A DNA stretch of 64,000 nucleotides, from NCBI RefSeq assembly GCF_017315705.1, contig NZ_JAFLRF010000034.1, forward strand, positions 1-64,000, in the 5' to 3' direction. A model generated the notes under the pieces. The model saw only the letters and a list, made by a program, of their open reading frames with translations, ran no database searches and was not told where the DNA came from. Position 1 is the stretch's first letter. Each line of letters opens with the position of its first letter. Source of the stretch: Trinickia mobilis. GTDB lineage: Bacteria > Pseudomonadota > Gammaproteobacteria > Burkholderiales > Burkholderiaceae. Of this stretch, positions 47,963 to 57,982 are shown in pieces. Position numbers and translations under genes: made by a program.

Positions 47963-48607
47963 ATGAACGCGAACAAACGCCGCGCAATCTATGAGACGCT
48001 GCAAAGCCTCAACCCGCACCCGAGCACCGAGCTCGAATACACGACGCCGTTCGAACTGCTGATTGCGGTGATGCTGTCGGCGCAGGCGACGGACGTGTCC
48101 GTGAACAAGGCGATGCGCCGGATGTTCCCGGTCGCGAACACGGCGCAGAAGGTCTTCGAGCTCGGCGAAGCCGGCGTCGCCGACTACATCAAGACGATCG
48201 GGCTTTACCGGACCAAGGCGAAGAACGTGATCGCGACGTGCCGCATCCTGCTCGACCAGTACGGCGGCGAGGTGCCAACGGATCGCGAAGCGCTGGAAGG
48301 GCTGCCGGGCGTCGGCCGCAAGACGGCGAACGTCGTGCTCAACACCGCGTTCGGCCATCCGACGATCGCCGTCGATACGCACATCTTCCGCGTCGCGAAC
48401 CGCACGGGCCTCGCGCCCGGCAAGGACGTGCGCGCGGTCGAAGCGGCGCTCGAGAAGTTCACACCCGCCGAATTCCGCCACGACGCGCACCACTGGCTGA
48501 TTTTGCATGGGCGCTACGTGTGCAAGGCACGCCGCCCCGAATGCTGGCATTGCGTGATCGAACCGCTGTGCGAGTTCAAGCCGAAGACGCCGCCGCCGGA
48601 GATGTGA
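47963..48607 (+). CDS. nth: Endonuclease III
   Basis: 214-aa base-excision repair glycosylase/AP-lyase for oxidised pyrimidines. The helix-hairpin-helix LPGVGRKTANVVLN carries the catalytic Lys near 120, followed by VDTHIFRV (catalytic Asp near 138); the C-terminus holds the [4Fe-4S] loop C-x6-C-x2-C-x5-C. Length matches E. coli Nth (211). It is 10 bp downstream of the RnfB-like gene, hinting that the ferredoxin supports assembly or redox state of the iron-sulfur repair enzyme; this is inference. Confidence 0.97.
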   Translation: MNANKRRAIYETLQSLNPHPSTELEYTTPFELLIAVMLSAQATDVSVNKAMRRMFPVANTAQKVFELGEAGVADYIKTIGLYRTKAKNVIATCRILLDQYGGEVPTDREALEGLPGVGRKTANVVLNTAFGHPTIAVDTHIFRVANRTGLAPGKDVRAVEAALEKFTPAEFRHDAHHWLILHGRYVCKARRPECWHCVIEPLCEFKPKTPPPEM

Positions 48608-48668
48608 GCGGCGCGCTGCATTCAAAGCCGCGGGCGGGCGCAAAGGCGCCGCCTGAAATGCGCGCCCG

Positions 48669-49598
48669 CTATTGATTGACTTCGAGCGCCACTGCCTCGT
48701 CGTGCGCCCCGCCGCCGGTGCGCACGAGCCACAACACCGCAATCAGAATCGACGCGCCGCCCGCCCATTGGAGCGGCGTCAGCGCCTCGCCGAGCGTGAT
48801 CGCGGCGAGCAAGACGGTCACGACCGGCTCGAGCGTCGACAGCATCGACGTGCGCGCCGCCCCCAGCCTTTGGAGTCCCGCGAAGAAGCAGAGCAGCGCG
48901 GCGACCGTCGAAATCAGCGCGATCGCGAGCGCCGCAGCCCAGCCGCCGGGCGCGTCCGGCAGATGCGGCGGCGCGCCGGCCAGCGTGCGCGCCACGCAAA
49001 GCGCCGCCAGCACCGCCGTCGCCGATAAGCACACGATGGCCGACGTCGCGAGCGGATCGACACCGCGCGTAAAGCGCGCCCCGATCACGATATAGAGCGA
49101 ATAGATCACCGCGGCGGCAAGCGCCAGCGCGATCCCGAGCGGATCGCCATGGCCGCCGCCGACCATCACCGCCGATCCCGCAACGCACAGCACCAGCGCC
49201 GCCACTTTCACTTTGGTCAGGCGCTCCCCAAGCCACCACGCTGCAAGCAGCGTGACGAACGCCGGGTACAGATACAGCAGCAGCGCGACGAGGCTCGCCT
49301 GGGCATGCTCCAGCGCCGTGAAGTAGCTGAGCGACTGCCCGACGTAGCCGATCCCGCCCAACCCGACGATCGGCCAGACAGCGCGGCCGCGCGGCCAGAC
49401 GACACCGCGCCTGACGGCGATGAACGCCAGCACGCCGCCGGCGATCGCGAAACGCACGATGAGGAGGCCGAGCACGTCGGCGCCGCCCGCGTAGGCGTAG
49501 CGTCCGAAAATTGCCATTGCGCCGAACGCGATCGCCGACAGCGCGACAAATGCCGCGCCGCGTACGGTTTCGGCATGGGGGTGAGGGTGGGAAGTCAT
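48669..49598 (-). CDS. EamA/DMT superfamily transporter
   Basis: 309-aa inner-membrane protein with about ten helices arranged as two EamA repeats (FVALSAIAFGAMAIFGRYA and LALAAAVIYSLYIVIGARF). The Pro-Glu repeat motif ends appear as LEPVVTVLLAAITLGE, typical for metabolite/drug exporters of the DMT superfamily. ATG 49598 is preferred over an upstream in-frame ATG. Converges with nth. Substrate unknown. Confidence 0.88.
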   Translation of the reverse strand: MTSHPHPHAETVRGAAFVALSAIAFGAMAIFGRYAYAGGADVLGLLIVRFAIAGGVLAFIAVRRGVVWPRGRAVWPIVGLGGIGYVGQSLSYFTALEHAQASLVALLLYLYPAFVTLLAAWWLGERLTKVKVAALVLCVAGSAVMVGGGHGDPLGIALALAAAVIYSLYIVIGARFTRGVDPLATSAIVCLSATAVLAALCVARTLAGAPPHLPDAPGGWAAALAIALISTVAALLCFFAGLQRLGAARTSMLSTLEPVVTVLLAAITLGEALTPLQWAGGASILIAVLWLVRTGGGAHDEAVALEVNQ

Positions 49599-49809
49599 CG
49601 TTGAATGGGAATCGAGGAAACGCAACCGCGCGATTCTAGCCGGGTGCTGCAGCGCTCAACAAGCTCGGCCCGGCCGGTCCGCTCAGTAGCGGAGGGTAGC
49701 AGGGGTTGCGACAATCCGGGGCGCGCGCAGCGCCCAAAAGCTGCCCAGCGTAAAATGCCGGCTTGCTCATCCGGCGCCTCCCCGCCCCCACCGAAGACGC
49801 ACTCACACG

Positions 49810-50247
49810 ATGTTCAACCCAAGCCGCGACGAAGTCCGACGCTTTTTCATCGACACCTGGCGCAAGCAGCGCGCGGGCGAGATTCTCACGCCGCTAGAGG
49901 CGATTGCCGCTGACTGGATCGTCGAGCACCCCGAATACCACGAAGCGTTGGCGGATACGGAAGGATCGGGCGCCGCCGCGGACTATTCGCCGGAGCGCGG
50001 CCAGACCAATCCGTTCCTGCATCTGTCGATGCACCTCGCGATCAGCGAGCAGCTTTCGATCGACCAGCCGCCCGGCATCCGCGCGGCGCACGAGCGTCTT
50101 GCAGCGCGCCTCGGCTCGACCCACGACGCGCAGCACGCGATCATGGAATGCCTCGGCGAGACGATCTGGGATGCCCAGCGCAACAACGTGCCGCCCGATT
50201 CGGACGCGTATCTCGCACGCATCGAACGGCGCGCCTCGCGCGACTGA
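49810..50247 (+). CDS. DUF1841 family protein
   Basis: 145-aa soluble protein starting MFNPSRDEVRRFF, with NPFLHLSMHLAISEQLSID near 65-85 and HDAQHAIMECLGETIWDAQR near 105-124, the two conserved blocks of DUF1841. The His-rich helices might bind metal, though its function is unknown. TAAAAT near 49751 is a possible -10. Confidence 0.87.
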   Translation: MFNPSRDEVRRFFIDTWRKQRAGEILTPLEAIAADWIVEHPEYHEALADTEGSGAAADYSPERGQTNPFLHLSMHLAISEQLSIDQPPGIRAAHERLAARLGSTHDAQHAIMECLGETIWDAQRNNVPPDSDAYLARIERRASRD

Positions 50248-50248
50248 C

Positions 50249-50373
50249 AGTGCTGAAGCACTCACTCCGGCCGACCGCTGTGCATGGGGCCGGAGTAAGT
50301 GCTAAAGCACTAACTCCGGCCGACCGCTGTGCATGGGGCCGGAGTAAGTGCTAAAGCACTAACTCCGGCCGAC
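50249..50373. repeat. Two and a half tandem copies of a 49-bp palindromic repeat
   Basis: Unit 1 50249-50297, unit 2 50298-50346, partial unit 3 50347-50373. Each unit holds two inverted repeats: AGTGCT-AA-AGCACT (with one G for A in unit 1) and ACTCCGGCC...GGCCGGAGT. Units 1 and 2 differ at very few bases. There are no spacers, so this is not CRISPR. A diverged relative is at 17076-17110. Confidence 0.9.
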
Positions 50374-50379
50374 ACAAAC

Positions 50380-50408
50380 AAAACACCCCGCACGATGCGG
50401 GGTGTTTT
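50380..50408. terminator. Bidirectional rho-independent terminator
   Basis: Perfect 13-bp stem AAAACACCCCGCA / TGCGGGGTGTTTT with loop CGA; T-runs on both strands. Serves the cytochrome c gene (minus) and the DUF1841 gene (plus). Confidence 0.92.
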
Positions 50409-50443
50409 GATGCCGAATCGACCGGCTGCCGGAACCTGGCGCC

Positions 50444-50827
50444 TTACTTCTTCTCGACCAGATCGCCGTTGAGCGACTCGATGTATGCGGCAATATCCTT
50501 CATGTCGCTTTGCGACAGGCTCTGCACCTGCGCGGCCATGATCGCGTTGTTGCGGCCGAAGCGCGGGTTGCCCGTGCCCATCTGATACTGGCGCAGCGCG
50601 AAGAAGATATAGTCCGCGTGCTGGCCCGCGAGCTTCGGATACTCCGGGCTCACCGGCTTGTTGAGGTTCACGCCGTGGCATGCCGCGCAGTTGTGGGCGT
50701 CGGCGAGCACCTTGCCGTTGCCGGCATCGGCGGCGAAAGCCGGATTGAACCCGACGAGAGCGCCGAGCACGGCCGCTGCGCTCGCAGCCTTGAACACCGT
50801 GCGGAGTGCCTGATTAGGCTTGTTCAT
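50444..50827 (-). CDS. Cytochrome c, c4/c553-like monohaem
   Basis: 127-aa periplasmic cytochrome. Signal peptide cleaved near NPAFAAD; haem motif CAACH at 47-51 and a probable Met ligand in NNAIMAAQ near 95. Short c4-type half-size. Follows the second cytochrome gene by 68 bp on the same strand; they are probably an operon. Likely an electron carrier to a cytochrome c oxidase, but the partner is not in this window. Confidence 0.9.
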   Translation of the reverse strand: MNKPNQALRTVFKAASAAAVLGALVGFNPAFAADAGNGKVLADAHNCAACHGVNLNKPVSPEYPKLAGQHADYIFFALRQYQMGTGNPRFGRNNAIMAAQVQSLSQSDMKDIAAYIESLNGDLVEKK

Positions 50828-50895
50828 GAATTCTCCTATCCCGCGAAATTTGATAGCTCAGTGACGGTTCGAATGCCTGCGGCAACGCGCCTTCA

Positions 50896-51264
50896 TCACT
50901 TGTCGGGATTGTCTTTCGAGGTGGGCGTCTGCGCTGCGTAGTAGGCGGCGATATCGGCGATGTCCTGGTCCGAGAGCGAGGACGCGATCGCGTGCATCGT
51001 GTCGAAATGGCGGTCGCCCTTCTTATAGGCGTGCAGTGCGTTTTCGAGGTATTGCTGGTTCTGGCCGCCGAGGATCGGTACCCGGTAGACCTCCGGGAAC
51101 GCCGTGCGATAGCCGGGAATGCCGTGGCAGCCGATGCACATCGCAACCTTGCCCCGGCCCGCCTTCGCGTTGCCGACGACATCGGCTGCCTGCGCGCTCA
51201 CCGCGAAGCCCGCGAGCGCCGCCAGCGCTGCGATCACAACGTGTTTGCCGACGAGTTTGTTCAT
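50896..51264 (-). CDS. Cytochrome c, monohaem, small
   Basis: 122-aa periplasmic cytochrome with a signal peptide (cleavage near SAQAAD), haem motif CIGCH at 43-47 and a Met in FDTMHAIA near 90 as likely sixth ligand. TATAAG on the minus strand at 51329-51334 may be the -10 for this and the next cytochrome gene. A paired c4-type arrangement split over two genes is plausible. Confidence 0.9.
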   Translation of the reverse strand: MNKLVGKHVVIAALAALAGFAVSAQAADVVGNAKAGRGKVAMCIGCHGIPGYRTAFPEVYRVPILGGQNQQYLENALHAYKKGDRHFDTMHAIASSLSDQDIADIAAYYAAQTPTSKDNPDK

Positions 51265-51603
51265 AGCTCTTGTAACCTAGCTTGAGGGGAAACAGGCGCC
51301 CAAAAAGGCAACGGCCCGCGCCGTTCTACTTATAGGGTTGCCACGCAGGCCAAAAAAATCGGCCCAATTGTACCGCGCCGCCGCGCGGTGCGTCCACCAG
51401 CCGCACTCCCTTGCGGTCCGCCTACACAGCGCGCGGCCGAGGCGACGCCCGGGGGCCTCCCCAGGGTCGTTCCGTGCGGCCCTCCCGACCTCGCGCCGGA
51501 TCTGACATCGACACGGATACCGGGCCCGACACGATACGCCGGCCGCCGAGGAGACAAAAGGGCTTCTGACTTATACTGGGATTTTTTTGAAAGAGCATCC
51601 GAC
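51265..51603. other. Region between the cytochrome genes and the MoxR gene
   Basis: 339 bp without a gene. Holds the TATAAG for the cytochrome operon (minus strand) and TATACT (51572-51577) that may start the MoxR-VWA transcript. Nothing else recognised. Confidence 0.5.
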
Positions 51604-52446
<843 letters not shown>

Positions 52447-52507
52447 TCGCAAATCGCCGTTGCCACGCTGACTCCGCCCGATAGACCGAAACCGCGAAGG
52501 AAACCGC

Positions 52508-53683
52508 ATGCTGATCGACTTCTTCTATTCGCTGCGCGCCGCGAAGCTGCCGGTCTCGGTCAAGGAGTACCTCACGCTGATCGAAGCGCTCAAGGCGCAG
52601 GTGATCGCACCGTCGCTCGACGCGTTCTACTATCTGTCGCGCATGACGCTCGTGAAGGACGAACAGTATTTCGACAAGTTCGACCAGGCGTTCAGCGCGT
52701 ATTTTCACGGCGTCGAAAGCACGGCGGCGCTCGCGTTCGACGTACCGCTCGACTGGCTCAAGAAGAAGCTGGAGCGCGAATTCACGCCTGAGGAGAAAGC
52801 GCAGGTCGAAGCACTGGGCGGCCTCGACAAGCTATTGGAACGCCTGAAAGAACGCTTTGACGAGCAAAAGGGCCGCCACGAAGGCGGCAACAAGTGGATC
52901 GGCACGGGCGGCACGTCGCCGTTCGGCAACGGCGGCTACAACCCGGAAGGAATCCGGATCGGCGGCGAGTCGGCCGGCAACCGCACCGCGGTGAAAGTGT
53001 GGGAAGCGCGCGCCTACAAGGACTACGACGACCAGGTCGAGATCGGCACGCGCAACATCAAGGTCGCGCTCAGAAGGCTGCGCCGTTTCGCGCGCGAAGG
53101 CGCAGCCGAAGAACTCGATTTGCCCGACACGATCCGCAGCACCGCCGCGAACGCGGGCTGGCTCAACATCAAGATGGTTCCCGAGCGGCACAACAACGTG
53201 AAGGTGCTGATGCTGCTCGACGTCGGCGGCTCGATGGACGATCACATCAAGCGCACCGAAGAGCTGTTCTCGGCAGCCAAGGCGGAGTTCAAGCACCTCG
53301 AGTTCTACTACTTCCACAATTGCGTGTACGACTTTCTGTGGAAGAACAACCGCCGGCGACACGCGGAGCGCGCGCCGACCTGGGACGTCCTGCACAAATT
53401 CACGCCCGACTACAAGCTGATCTTCGTCGGCGACGCGACGATGAGCCCCTACGAAGTGCTGCAGCCGGGCGGCTCGGTCGAATACAACAACGCCGAGGCG
53501 GGCGCCGTGTGGCTGCGGCGCCTCGCCGATCAGTTCCCGCATCACGCGTGGCTCAATCCCGAGCCGGAAGGCTTGTGGGAGTACCGGCAATCGGTGTCGG
53601 CGATTCGCCAGGTGCTCGGCGGGCGGATGTATCCGATCACGCTCGCCGGGCTCGAAAGCGCGATGCGCACGCTGAGCAAGTAG
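52508..53683 (+). CDS. VWA domain-containing protein (CoxE-like)
   Basis: 391-aa protein. The C-terminal half is a von Willebrand A fold with the MIDAS motif DVGGS at 238-242 (in LLDVGGSMDD), with HNCVYDF and PTWDV later. The N-terminal half (residues 1-220) is largely helical with a Gly-rich segment GTGGTSPFGNGGY near 135-148 and belongs to the CoxE-like/YehP type. It pairs with the MoxR ATPase upstream; the client protein is not identifiable here. Confidence 0.9.
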   Translation: MLIDFFYSLRAAKLPVSVKEYLTLIEALKAQVIAPSLDAFYYLSRMTLVKDEQYFDKFDQAFSAYFHGVESTAALAFDVPLDWLKKKLEREFTPEEKAQVEALGGLDKLLERLKERFDEQKGRHEGGNKWIGTGGTSPFGNGGYNPEGIRIGGESAGNRTAVKVWEARAYKDYDDQVEIGTRNIKVALRRLRRFAREGAAEELDLPDTIRSTAANAGWLNIKMVPERHNNVKVLMLLDVGGSMDDHIKRTEELFSAAKAEFKHLEFYYFHNCVYDFLWKNNRRRHAERAPTWDVLHKFTPDYKLIFVGDATMSPYEVLQPGGSVEYNNAEAGAVWLRRLADQFPHHAWLNPEPEGLWEYRQSVSAIRQVLGGRMYPITLAGLESAMRTLSK

Positions 53684-53752
53684 CCGTCGGCAACCCCTCG
53701 ACAACCCAACGACCATCACGCCTGAGCGCTCCCCGCTCCCGGCCTATGACGC

Positions 53753-54976
53753 ATGAATCCGCCCTCGACACCTGAGTTCTCTCCGTCGCCCGCATCGCGC
53801 AGCGGCGCGCTGCGGCCCTTTGCCGATACTTCGCTGCATGCGGTCGTCGCCGGCTTCGTCGCCATGATGACGGGCTATACGAGCTCGCTCGTGCTCATGT
53901 TCCAGGCCGGCCGCGCGGCGCATCTGACCGATGCGCAAATTTCCTCGTGGATTTGGGCGCTGTCGATCGGCATGGCGCTCACGACCATCGGCCTCTCGCT
54001 GCGCTACCGCGCGCCGATCGTCATCGCCTGGTCGACACCCGGCGCGGCGCTCTTGGTTGCTTCGCTGCCGCATGTCGCGTATCCCGAGGCGATCGGCGCG
54101 TTCATCGTCTGCGCGGTGCTGCTCACGGTCGTCGGGCTCACCGGCTGGTTCGACGCGTTGATGAAGAAGATTCCCGCCGGCATCGCCGCCGCGCTGCTCG
54201 CGGGCATCCTGTTCGAGATCGGCATCGAGATCTTTCGCGCCGCGCAGTACCAGACGGCGCTCGTGCTCACGATGTTCGCCGCGTATCTCGTGATGAAGCG
54301 CGCGGCGCCGCGCTATGCGATCGTGACGGTGCTGATCGTCGGCACGGCCGCCGCAGCCGCGCTCGGTCTCGTCGACTTCAGCCATTTTCACGTCGCGCTC
54401 GCGAAGCCCGTGTTCACGATGCCGAGCTTCTCGCTCGCCGCGGCGATCAGCATCGGCATTCCGCTCTTCGTCGTCGCGATGGCGTCGCAGAACGTGCCGG
54501 GCATCGCCGTGCTGCGCGCCGACGGCTACACCCCGCCCTCCGCGCCGCTGATCGCCACGACCGGCATGGCGTCGCTCGCGCTCGCGCCGTTCGGCTCGCA
54601 CGGCATCAATCTTGCTGCGATCACCGCCGCCATCTGCACCGGCCCCGAAGCGCACGAAGACCGCACGAAGCGCTATACGGCCGCGCTCTGGTGCGGCACG
54701 TTCTATCTGATCGCGGGCATCTTCGGCGCGACGATCGCGGCGTTGTTCGCTGCGCTGCCGAAGGCGCTCGTCGTGTCGGTGGCGGCGCTCGCGCTGTTCG
54801 GCTCGATCATGGGCGGCCTGACCAACGCCATGCACGACCTCAAGCAGCGCGAGGCCGCGCTCGTCACGTTCATGGTCACGGCGTCGGGCCTGACGCTGCT
54901 GTCGATCGGCTCGGCGTTCTGGGGGTTGGTCGCGGGCGTCGTCACGCAGGTCGTGCTGAACGCGCGGCGTGGCTGA
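53753..54976 (+). CDS. BenE-type benzoate/H+ symporter
   Basis: 407-aa inner-membrane protein with about 11-12 helices and the BenE-family layout (AGFVAMMTGYTSSLVLMFQAG near 32, GIPLFVVAMASQNVPGIAVLRADGY near 238). Takes up benzoate or a similar aromatic acid with protons. No benzoate catabolic genes are nearby, so the substrate is uncertain. The start ATG has no strong ribosome-binding site in view; it lies 69 bp after the VWA gene. Confidence 0.87.
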   Translation: MNPPSTPEFSPSPASRSGALRPFADTSLHAVVAGFVAMMTGYTSSLVLMFQAGRAAHLTDAQISSWIWALSIGMALTTIGLSLRYRAPIVIAWSTPGAALLVASLPHVAYPEAIGAFIVCAVLLTVVGLTGWFDALMKKIPAGIAAALLAGILFEIGIEIFRAAQYQTALVLTMFAAYLVMKRAAPRYAIVTVLIVGTAAAAALGLVDFSHFHVALAKPVFTMPSFSLAAAISIGIPLFVVAMASQNVPGIAVLRADGYTPPSAPLIATTGMASLALAPFGSHGINLAAITAAICTGPEAHEDRTKRYTAALWCGTFYLIAGIFGATIAALFAALPKALVVSVAALALFGSIMGGLTNAMHDLKQREAALVTFMVTASGLTLLSIGSAFWGLVAGVVTQVVLNARRG

Positions 54977-55158
54977 TACGACAGGGAAGCGCCGAAAACG
55001 GCCACGCGCGCCGCAACCGCAACGCGGCTCGGCGCTGCAGCAGGCCCGCTCCCGGCGTCCCCTTCGCAATTGTCAGAACCGAGTCATTCGATCCGCAATA
55101 AAATAGCGGGATACGCCCTTCTCTGCACAACCGCGCTCGCGCGCCTGGAAGATCCGCC

Positions 55159-56112
55159 ATGACAACCGCACTCGATCAACTGAAGCAGTACACGACTGTG
55201 GTCGCCGACACCGGCGACTTCCAGCAAATCGCCCAATACAAGCCGCAAGACGCGACGACCAACCCGTCGCTGGTCCTGAAGGCCGTCCAAAAGGACGACT
55301 ACAAGCCGCTGCTCGAAAAAACCGTGCGCGATCACGCGAGCAAGCCGGCTCGCGAGGTCATCGATCACCTGCTGATCGCGTTCGGCACCGAAATCCTCAA
55401 AATCATCCCGGGCCGCGTGTCGACCGAAGTCGATGCGCGCCTGTCGTTCGACGCGAAGGGCTCGATCGACAAAGCGCACGAGCTCATCAAGCTCTACGAG
55501 AAAGCGGGCATCGGCCGCGAGCGCGTGCTGATCAAGCTCGCGTCGACCTGGGAAGGCATCCGCGCGGCCGAAGCGCTGCAAAAGGAAGGCGTCAAATGCA
55601 ACATGACGCTGCTCTTCTCGCTCGCCCAAGCGGTTGCGTGCGCCGAGGCCGGCGCGCAACTGATCTCGCCGTTCGTCGGCCGCATCTACGACTGGTACAA
55701 GAAGAGCGCCGGCGCCGAGTGGGACGAAGTGAAGAACGGCGGCGCGAACGATCCGGGCGTGCTGTCGGTGCGCCGCATCTACGCTTACTACAAGAAGTTC
55801 GGCTACAAGACCGAAGTGATGGGCGCGAGCTTCCGCACGACGAGCCAGATCGTCGAGCTCGCGGGCTGCGACCTGCTGACGATCAGCCCCGACCTGCTGC
55901 AAAAGCTGCAGGACAGCACGGCCCAAGTCGAGCGCAAGCTGTCGCTGGAAGCCGGGAAGAGCGAGTCGATCGAGCGCGTCGCCGTCGACGAACCGTCGTT
56001 CCGCTTCCAGGTCAACGACGACGCCATGGCCACCGAAAAACTCGCTGAAGGTATTCGTGCATTTGCAGCGGACGCCGTGAAGCTCGAAAAGCTGATCGAC
56101 GCGCTGCGCTGA
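55159..56112 (+). CDS. tal: Transaldolase
   Basis: 317-aa pentose phosphate pathway enzyme moving a dihydroxyacetone unit between sugar phosphates; subtype as in E. coli TalB (317 aa). Schiff-base Lys126 in [13 protein letters not shown]; Asp17 in ADTGDF; QATTNPS-like motif DATTNPSLV at 31-39; [14 protein letters not shown]-like sequence [16 protein letters not shown] free-standing gene, 182 bp after the transporter. A GC-rich inverted repeat after the stop lacks a T-run. Confidence 0.97.
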   Translation: MTTALDQLKQYTTVVADTGDFQQIAQYKPQDATTNPSLVLKAVQKDDYKPLLEKTVRDHASKPAREVIDHLLIAFGTEILKIIPGRVSTEVDARLSFDAKGSIDKAHELIKLYEKAGIGRERVLIKLASTWEGIRAAEALQKEGVKCNMTLLFSLAQAVACAEAGAQLISPFVGRIYDWYKKSAGAEWDEVKNGGANDPGVLSVRRIYAYYKKFGYKTEVMGASFRTTSQIVELAGCDLLTISPDLLQKLQDSTAQVERKLSLEAGKSESIERVAVDEPSFRFQVNDDAMATEKLAEGIRAFAADAVKLEKLIDALR

Positions 56113-56181
56113 TGCTGCAAGCCGCGGCGCACACCCCGCGCGCCGCGGTCGATCCCCGAGAAGCAGACAAAGGAGGTAGCG

Positions 56182-56598
56182 ATGCAAGTCCAGCCTTATT
56201 TGACGTTCTACGGACGCTGCGAAGAGGCGCTGGCGTTCTATCAAAACAAGCTCGGCGCCGAAGTGCTGTTCAAGATGCGCTTTAGTGAAGGACCCAAGGA
56301 TATGCCGCCGCCCGCTCCCGAGGCCGCGGATAAGATCATGCACGCGTCGTTCAAGATCGGTTCGAGCATCGTGATGGGCAGTGACGGCGATATGTCGAAA
56401 CCGGCGACGCACGCGGGCTTCAGCCTTTCCATTGCGGCAGACGATGTCGCCGCGGGCGAGAAGCTGTTCAACGGCCTCGCGGACGGCGGCTCGATCGGCA
56501 TGCCGTGGCAGGCGACGTTCTGGGCGCTCGGCTTCGGCATGGTCACCGACAAGTTCGGCATTCCGTGGATGGTGAACGTCGAACGTCCGCAGCAATAA
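56182..56598 (+). CDS. VOC/PhnB-like family protein
   Basis: 138-aa protein of the vicinal-oxygen-chelate fold: starts VQPYLTFYGRCEEALAFYQ and ends FGIPWMVNVERP, characteristic of the 3-demethylubiquinone-methyltransferase-like (PhnB) branch. No enzyme activity can be inferred. AAAGGAGG lies just before the ATG. Follows tal by 69 bp and may share its transcript. Confidence 0.88.
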   Translation: MQVQPYLTFYGRCEEALAFYQNKLGAEVLFKMRFSEGPKDMPPPAPEAADKIMHASFKIGSSIVMGSDGDMSKPATHAGFSLSIAADDVAAGEKLFNGLADGGSIGMPWQATFWALGFGMVTDKFGIPWMVNVERPQQ

Positions 56599-56663
56599 AC
56601 CCCGCCTTTTCCGCCGCGCGGACGGTCTCGATTCACGCTGCCCGCGCGGCGCGTCTTGCCGTC

Positions 56664-56689
56664 AGGGCCTGCTCGCGCGAGCAGGCCCT
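56664..56689. terminator. 26-bp perfect palindrome between convergent genes
   Basis: AGGGCCTGCTCGC followed by its exact reverse complement; centred between the VOC gene and the FUSC gene and touching the FUSC stop codon. Probably a two-way terminator despite a weak T-run. Confidence 0.7.
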
Positions 56690-57816
56690 TATACTTCGCG
56701 CGGCACTTGCGAGTTCCGCTCGATATTCCAGTGCGGCTCGAGTTCCAGCAGCAATGCCCGCATATGTTCGACTTGCTCGGCGAACCGATGGCACAACCAA
56801 TAGGGCCCTTGCAGATCGGCGCGCAAATCGTCCGGCGCCACGCACTTCGATTCGCCCGGTTGCCAAGGGCACACCGGCGCGAGCAGACGGGTATACGAGC
56901 CAAAGCGCAACGCGCGCGACATCGATAGCAGTCCCAAGCGCACCTCCCGCGCCTCGGCGCCGCAGCGGCGGGCGAATTCGGCGCGCTCCGCGGCGTTAGC
57001 ATGCGCGAGCGAGCCCGTCGCCATCAGCTCGAGCGCGCTCAAGAGCGATCGATGCGCACGCTGAATCGCTTCGAGCCGCTTGATCGACACGCCGATTTCC
57101 TTCGCCACCGACGGCATCAGTGCGCGCCCCTTCACGAGCCGCTCGCCGAGCGCCGCGAACGTCGCGACCTGTTGCTCGGGATCGAACGGCTCGCCCCTTG
57201 CGATGCGTCCGAACACATGCGCGCACTCGCGCAGATTGCGCGCGAGCAGGTAGCGCCACGAGTAGGTCGCATAGAGCGGCAGCGCGAACGAAAACGCCAG
57301 CGCTACCGCAATGCCGATCAGCACGTTGAGCGTGCGCCACAGGCCGGTGTCGATGGTGTTGTCGCCGTGGCCCGCGACGATGCACATCGTGATCGCAGTC
57401 AGGAGCGCGACATAGGCCTGGCTGCCGAGCGCGAAGTAGCCGCAGATCGCGGCCACCACCGACATCAGCACGTAAGTGAGCGGCAGCGAGCCGATGAAGT
57501 GCAACTGAATCAGCACCAAGAGACCGATGAGCGCGCCGAGCAGGGTGCCGAGCGCGCGCTCGGCCGCTTTCTTGCGGATATTGCCCGAATGCTGCAGGCC
57601 GCCGATCACGACCAGCACCGTGACCGACGCCCAGATGCCGTGCGGAAAATCGACGCCGGTCGTGAGCAGGATCGACACGAGCATCGCCAGGCCGACACGG
57701 ATGCTGTGAAGCATCCGCGCGTGCTTGAACCGGTAGTACGGCGACGTGAGCGAGCGCCACATGCGCGCGAAGCGGTTGCGGGCAACGGCTAGATGGTCCG
57801 GCTCGGTAGAAGCCAT
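56689..57816 (-). CDS. FUSC-family inner-membrane protein
   Basis: 375-aa protein with about six hydrophobic segments in the first 190 residues (ILLTTGVDFPHGIWASVTVLVVIGGLQHSGNIRKKAAERALGTLLGALIGL pattern) and a helical soluble C-terminal half. The FUSC/AaeB-like fold is typical of aromatic acid efflux or of unknown bacterial membrane proteins. ATG 57816 gives MASTEPDHLAV; an upstream in-frame ATG at 57894 is possible but has an unnatural N-terminus. Substrate unknown. Confidence 0.85.
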   Translation of the reverse strand: MASTEPDHLAVARNRFARMWRSLTSPYYRFKHARMLHSIRVGLAMLVSILLTTGVDFPHGIWASVTVLVVIGGLQHSGNIRKKAAERALGTLLGALIGLLVLIQLHFIGSLPLTYVLMSVVAAICGYFALGSQAYVALLTAITMCIVAGHGDNTIDTGLWRTLNVLIGIAVALAFSFALPLYATYSWRYLLARNLRECAHVFGRIARGEPFDPEQQVATFAALGERLVKGRALMPSVAKEIGVSIKRLEAIQRAHRSLLSALELMATGSLAHANAAERAEFARRCGAEAREVRLGLLSMSRALRFGSYTRLLAPVCPWQPGESKCVAPDDLRADLQGPYWLCHRFAEQVEHMRALLLELEPHWNIERNSQVPREV

Positions 57817-57880
57817 GAAAGGCTCGCGTTCAGAGTGGATGCGGGGCGAATTCGAGACATGAGCATATCTCGCGCGCAAG

Positions 57881-57910
57881 AAAAAAGCCCGCAACGATCG
57901 TTACGGGCTT
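57881..57910 (-). terminator. Rho-independent terminator of the symporter operon
   Basis: AAGCCCG...CGGGCTT stem with an inner AACGATCGTT palindrome (57885-57910) followed on the minus strand by TTTTTT (57881-57886). About 73 bp past the symporter stop. Confidence 0.88.
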
Positions 57911-57982
57911 GTTATCGCCGTTAAACCGAAGGGATCGGGCCGCGCCGGTCTTGACCCAGCGCAACGCCGCCCCAACGGCCGG

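Noticed and set aside
50249-50373. CRISPR array
   Set aside because: The 49-bp units are directly joined with no spacers and each unit has two inverted repeats; no cas genes are present.
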